Source of the DNA: Phycicoccus sp.
Lineage (GTDB): Bacteria; Actinomycetota; Actinomycetes; Actinomycetales; Dermatophilaceae
Length of the DNA stretch: 64,000 nucleotides
Direction of reading: 5' to 3'
Assembly: GCA_017993715.1 (NCBI GenBank)
Contig: JAGOME010000006.1
Location: 1-64,000, forward strand
Shown: positions 60,685 through 64,000 of the stretch, one piece after another
Numbering within the stretch: the first letter of the stretch is position 1
Layout: every line of letters begins with the position of its first letter
Program-made: the position numbers and the translations under genes
The notes under the pieces: model-generated
Told to the model about the DNA's origin: nothing
The model's database searches: none
Seen by the model: the letters and a program-made list of their open reading frames with translations, nothing else

Positions 60685-61653
60685 TCACCAGGGCAGGGTG
60701 GTGCCGCGTCCGGCCGCCCGGGCCGCATCGATGATGAGGTCGACGACGGCAGCATCCTGAATGCCGACGCCCACGGAGCCGTACAGCACCCGGGCGTCGG
60801 GAGGGATGGTGGCCTCTCCGGTCAACACCTCGCCCAGACCGACCAGCGCAGCCGCGTCGAGATCGCCGGACCCGAGCTCGTGGACGACGGGGCCGTATTG
60901 CCGGAGTGCGGTCGGCACGTGGTCGACGACGACCCGCCGGCCGTGCACCACGTCGGGGGCCACCTCGCGACGCTCGGGACTGAATGACCCCACGGTGGCC
61001 ACGAGTCGGGCGTCGGCCAGCCACGCTTCCTCGATCAGCGGTGTGGCGCTCGTCGTGCATGTGATGACCACGTCGGCGTCGGCCACACAAGCCCGCGCCG
61101 AGGATGCCCACCGGACCTCGCCGTGCACCCCCTGGGAACTCGCGGCCAGGGACGCCTCGCTCAGCGAGGGAGCAAAGACGGTGACCCGATCGGCCTTCAG
61201 CCGCGTGCTGATGACCTCTGCGTGACGGCGTCCCTGCGCCCCCCAACCGAGGATCGCGATCCGGCGGGCGTCCGGGGCCAGCGCGTCGACGGCGAGTGCG
61301 GTCGCGGCCACGGTGCGCAGGTTGGTGACCGCCTCACCATCGAGGACGGCAGCGGGTCGGCCGGTCACGGCGTCGAGGACGACGACGATCGCCGCCACGC
61401 TGGGTAGCCCGCGCTCGCGGTTGGCCGGGACGACACTGCCGAACTTGGTGACCGGAGCCGACGTGGCCGACATCCGCGCGGCGTAACTGAACGCCACGCT
61501 GGCGTCGTTGCCGGGGAGGAGGACGCGGTCTCCCAGGATCGCCGCGCCCGTGGCCAGCCCGGTGAATGCCGCGCGCTGACTCTCGATGGCCGCCTCCATC
61601 GAGACCAGGCCATCGAGGTCGGTGCCGTTCAACAGCAGGAGGGCTTCGCTCAC
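60685..61653 (-). CDS. Ornithine cyclodeaminase/mu-crystallin-family protein
   Basis: 322 residues from GTG 61653. Substrate-binding N-terminal half (MEAAIESQRAAFTGLATGAA, LLPGNDASVAFSYAARM, VTNLRTVAATALAVD) and an NAD-binding Rossmann half with IAILGWGAQGRRHAEVI and DVVITCTTSATPLI. GVGIQDAAVVDLIIDAA near the end is typical. The family includes ornithine cyclodeaminase, ketimine reductases and proline/lysine-catabolic dehydrogenases; the exact activity is not decidable. Divergent from the DUF917/hydantoinase operon across 162 bp, suggesting shared control of a cyclic-amide or amino-acid catabolic pathway. Confidence 0.9.
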   Translation of the reverse strand: MSEALLLLNGTDLDGLVSMEAAIESQRAAFTGLATGAAILGDRVLLPGNDASVAFSYAARMSATSAPVTKFGSVVPANRERGLPSVAAIVVVLDAVTGRPAAVLDGEAVTNLRTVAATALAVDALAPDARRIAILGWGAQGRRHAEVISTRLKADRVTVFAPSLSEASLAASSQGVHGEVRWASSARACVADADVVITCTTSATPLIEEAWLADARLVATVGSFSPERREVAPDVVHGRRVVVDHVPTALRQYGPVVHELGSGDLDAAALVGLGEVLTGEATIPPDARVLYGSVGVGIQDAAVVDLIIDAARAAGRGTTLPW

Positions 61654-61815
61654 GTCCTCAGTATCAAGGGGTGCCTCGAACGGGTACCTCAGCGGATCGC
61701 CCTGCAAAGGCGACTTTTGTTGGGCGATGTGCTCATCGCTGCGCAACGCGTGCCCGCCTACCTTCTGGGGGACGCCGACACTGTGACAGCGGGTCGCTCG
61801 ACGGAAAGGGACGAG

Positions 61816-62895
61816 ATGAGGTCGCTCGACAAGGACGAGCTGGACGAGCTGGCGCTCGGTGCCACGCTCCTCGGAAATGGCGGCGGAGGTGACCCCTTCA
61901 TCGCCAAGCTGATCGCCGAGCAGGCCATCGACGACTACGGTCCGGTCCAGATCGCCAAGCTGGAGGATCTCCCCGACGATGCGCAACTGTGCACGGTCGC
62001 CGTGATCGGCGCCCCCACGGTCATCATTGAGAAGATCCCCGCCGGCAGTGAGTTCACCGAGGCGGTGCGGGCGCTCGCGGCCTACATCGGCCGCGACATT
62101 GACGCCATCCTCCCCGTCGAGGTGGGCGGGATGAACACCCTCATCCCCCTCTCGGTCGCCGCCGAGCTTGGCATTCCCTGTGTCGACGCCGACGGCATGC
62201 GCCGCGCCTTCCCGCAGGTGGAGATGACGACCTTCACGTTGCACGGGCTGAGCGCGACGCCGATGAGCTTGGCCGACGAGAAGGGCAACAAGGTGGCCTT
62301 TGAGACGGTCACCAACCAGATGGGCGAGCGCCTGGTCCGCCAGTGCGCGATGAACCTCGGCCTGGCCAACGCCTTCGCGTCGTACCCGATGAGCGTGGCG
62401 CAGGCCAAGGAGGCATCGATCCCCGACTCGCTCGAGTACTGCAGCACGATTGGGCGTCAGCTGCGGGCGATCCAGCGTCACGAGGAGGGTGCCTGGGACG
62501 CCTTCTTGGGCTACACCCAGGGCCACATTGTCTTCCAGGGCAAGATCATCGACCTGGACCGGCGGACCACGACCGGTTTCGCCCGGGGCACCGTCACCAT
62601 CGAGGCCTTCGACGATCCCGGGCGCACCATGCGGATCGAGATCCAGAACGAGCTGTTGCTCGCCATCGAGGATGGCCGTCCGGTCGTCACCCCGCCGGAC
62701 CTGATCTGCATGCTCGACCACGAGACGGCCGAGCCGATCACGACCGAGATGTTGGCTTACGGCCACCGGGTCACTGTGCTCGGGCTGCCCTGTGCCGACC
62801 AGTGGCTCCATGGCGACTTTCTTGAGGTCGTCGGCCCCAAGGCCTTCGGCTATGACGTCGAGTTCACCCCACTGCGCCGGGAGGCCACGCGATGA
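61816..62895 (+). CDS. DUF917-family protein, hydantoinase partner
   Basis: 359 residues from ATG 61816 (GGAAAGGGACGAG upstream). LATLLGNGGGG-type start (LGATLLGNGGGGDPF), DAILPVEVGGMNTLIPL, CVDADGMRRAFPQVEMTTFTLHG and VGPKAFGYDVEFTPLR fit DUF917 (PF06032), proteins encoded beside hydantoinase/oxoprolinase subunits and including S-methylthiohydantoin desulfurase-like domains. The stop overlaps the next start (ATGA at 62892-62895), so it is translationally coupled to the hydantoinase gene. It likely forms a complex with it in cleaving a cyclic amide. Confidence 0.9.
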   Translation: MRSLDKDELDELALGATLLGNGGGGDPFIAKLIAEQAIDDYGPVQIAKLEDLPDDAQLCTVAVIGAPTVIIEKIPAGSEFTEAVRALAAYIGRDIDAILPVEVGGMNTLIPLSVAAELGIPCVDADGMRRAFPQVEMTTFTLHGLSATPMSLADEKGNKVAFETVTNQMGERLVRQCAMNLGLANAFASYPMSVAQAKEASIPDSLEYCSTIGRQLRAIQRHEEGAWDAFLGYTQGHIVFQGKIIDLDRRTTTGFARGTVTIEAFDDPGRTMRIEIQNELLLAIEDGRPVVTPPDLICMLDHETAEPITTEMLAYGHRVTVLGLPCADQWLHGDFLEVVGPKAFGYDVEFTPLRREATR

Positions 62896-64000
62896 GTTTG
62901 CGAATCGGGATCGACGTCGGCGGCACCAACACCGATGCCGTCGTCGTGGATGACGCGGGGACAGTCCTGGCCGCGACCAAGTCGGCGACCACGGTGGACC
63001 CTTTTGACGGCATTCGGGAGTCCCTGAGCAAAGTCCTGGCCGAGGTCGACCGCAGCCAGATCACTCAGGCGATGCTCGGGACCACCCATCCCGCCAACGC
63101 GATCATCCAGCGGCGCGATCTGGAGCGGGTCGGCGCCCTGCGGCTCGCGGCCCCGGCCACCCTTGGTGTCCGGCAGGGGGCCGGTTGGCCCCAAGACCTG
63201 CGCGACACGATCATTGGCCGTTCGGCTATCGTCCGCGGCGGCCACGAGTTCGACAGCACGGAGATCGCTCCGCTCGACGAGGACGCGGTCCGCGAGTTTG
63301 CCGAGAGCTGCCGCGGCCAGGTCCAGGCCATCGCGGTTGCGGGACCGTTTGCTCCTGCGAATCGGGACCACGAGGAGCGCGCGGCGGCCATCATCGCTGA
63401 CGTTCTCGGGGAGGGTTTCCCGGTCTCCCTCAGCCATGAGCTGGGTGCGTTGGGCCTGATCGAACGGGAGAATGCCGCGATCCTCAACGCCTCCCTGCTC
63501 GGGGTGGCCCGCAATGTCGTCTCCGGCTTCCACTCGGCCCTCAAGGACCACGGTCTGGAGGTGGAGTCGTACCTGACCCAGAACGACGGCACGCTGATGA
63601 GCGCCGAGGAGGCCGTCCGGTTCCCCGTCCTCACTCTCGGGTCCGGACCGACGAACTCCATGCGTGGCGCCTGCGCGCTCGCCGGCCTCGCCAACGCCAT
63701 CGTTATTGACGTCGGCGGGACATCGGCGGACGTCGGCATTCTCATCGACGGCTTCCCCCGGGAGTCGTCGGCGGCCATCGAGGTCGGCGGGGTCCGGACC
63801 AACTTCCGGATGCCCGACCTGATCTCGATCGGCCTTGGCGGCGGATCCATCGTGCGGGACAGCGGTGACGACGTCCGGGTGGGTCCGGACTCGGTGGGCT
63901 ACAAGGTCGTGACGGAGGCTCTCGTCCAAGGTGGCTCGACGGTCACCCTGTCCGACGTCTCCGTGCGCGCCGGCCGGCTGACCGGTTTCGGTGATGCCGA
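62892..64000 (+). CDS. Hydantoinase/oxoprolinase A-type subunit, 3' end beyond the window
   Basis: At least 369 residues from ATG 62892, truncated by the right edge. The N-terminus RIGIDVGGTNTDAVVVDDAG is the phosphate-binding motif of the ASKHA-fold hydantoinase A family, and IVIDVGGTSADVGILIDGFP is the second phosphate/adenosine motif; LGSGPTNSMRGACALAGL and ISIGLGGGSIVRDS are typical. With ATP it opens cyclic imides such as hydantoins or 5-oxoproline. Overlaps the DUF917 gene (ATGA). A B subunit might follow outside the window. Confidence 0.93.
   Translation, partial: MSLRIGIDVGGTNTDAVVVDDAGTVLAATKSATTVDPFDGIRESLSKVLAEVDRSQITQAMLGTTHPANAIIQRRDLERVGALRLAAPATLGVRQGAGWPQDLRDTIIGRSAIVRGGHEFDSTEIAPLDEDAVREFAESCRGQVQAIAVAGPFAPANRDHEERAAAIIADVLGEGFPVSLSHELGALGLIERENAAILNASLLGVARNVVSGFHSALKDHGLEVESYLTQNDGTLMSAEEAVRFPVLTLGSGPTNSMRGACALAGLANAIVIDVGGTSADVGILIDGFPRESSAAIEVGGVRTNFRMPDLISIGLGGGSIVRDSGDDVRVGPDSVGYKVVTEALVQGGSTVTLSDVSVRAGRLTGFGDA

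Noticed and set aside
61654..62811. N-terminal extension of the OCD-family frame to 62811
   Set aside because: The extension is antisense to the DUF917 gene and reads as non-protein sequence; homology begins at GTG 61653.

Overview
This is a very GC-rich window with densely packed genes, frequent GTG and TTG starts, ATGA start/stop overlaps and a furA-katG pair. Gene content (DUF222/HNH protein, DUF2510/DUF4328 proteins, WXG100-like protein, SWIM/DUF6493 proteins, DinB proteins) points to an actinobacterium. I would place it in Micrococcales, perhaps near Intrasporangiaceae/Dermatophilaceae, but family level is inference. No rRNA, tRNA, IS transposase, prophage or CRISPR array was seen.

Layout. 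1-3.8 kb looks like a small defence/conflict island: an HNH endonuclease running off the left edge, a DUF2075 ATPase with an N-terminal PD-(D/E)xK-like nuclease region, a MazG-like pyrophosphohydrolase, and a RelE toxin behind a broken antitoxin. 4.0-12.8 kb is one overlapping four-gene minus-strand operon, SWIM / large DUF6493-like / large DUF6493 / SWIM, i.e. a doubled gene pair. 12.9-19.1 kb holds a DUF222-HNH protein with a leaderless-type promoter, small envelope proteins, gene remnants and a CotH-like lipoprotein. 19.4-32.3 kb is mostly envelope and stress metabolism: GHKL-type regulator, gamma carbonic anhydrase with DyP peroxidase, lipase, iron-box-controlled Cys-rich peptide, AIM24 protein, WXG100-like protein with lipase, NodB deacetylase, LMW phosphatase, VOC protein. 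32.4-42.6 kb carries purB behind a 47-bp tandem array, a TrmH methyltransferase, a HAD phosphatase, a two-component system upstream of a NatAB-like ABC exporter, and serS. 42.7-53 kb has AraC/DUF1772, a LysE exporter, an RHH/Doc toxin-antitoxin pair, a diacylglycerol-kinase-family protein with a repeat insert, and a TetR-controlled epimerase. 53-64 kb has furA-katG, an LLM-hemerythrin fusion, an M17 aminopeptidase, and an ornithine-cyclodeaminase-family gene divergent from a DUF917/hydantoinase operon cut by the right edge.

The strongest non-gene signals are three repeat systems. (1) The octamer CGGCATTC/GAATGCCG occurs about 60 times by eye count, roughly one per kb, against about 2-3 expected from composition. 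It is used in different reading frames and sits as inverted pairs in two terminator-like hairpins, an architecture known from DNA uptake sequences. (2) A 58-bp palindrome occurs twice with identical 23-nt arms but a different, still self-complementary 12-nt core. (3) A 32-nt CCGGAGAG...TCCGG repeat lies next to truncated regulator genes at two loci. Counts were made by reading and should be recomputed.
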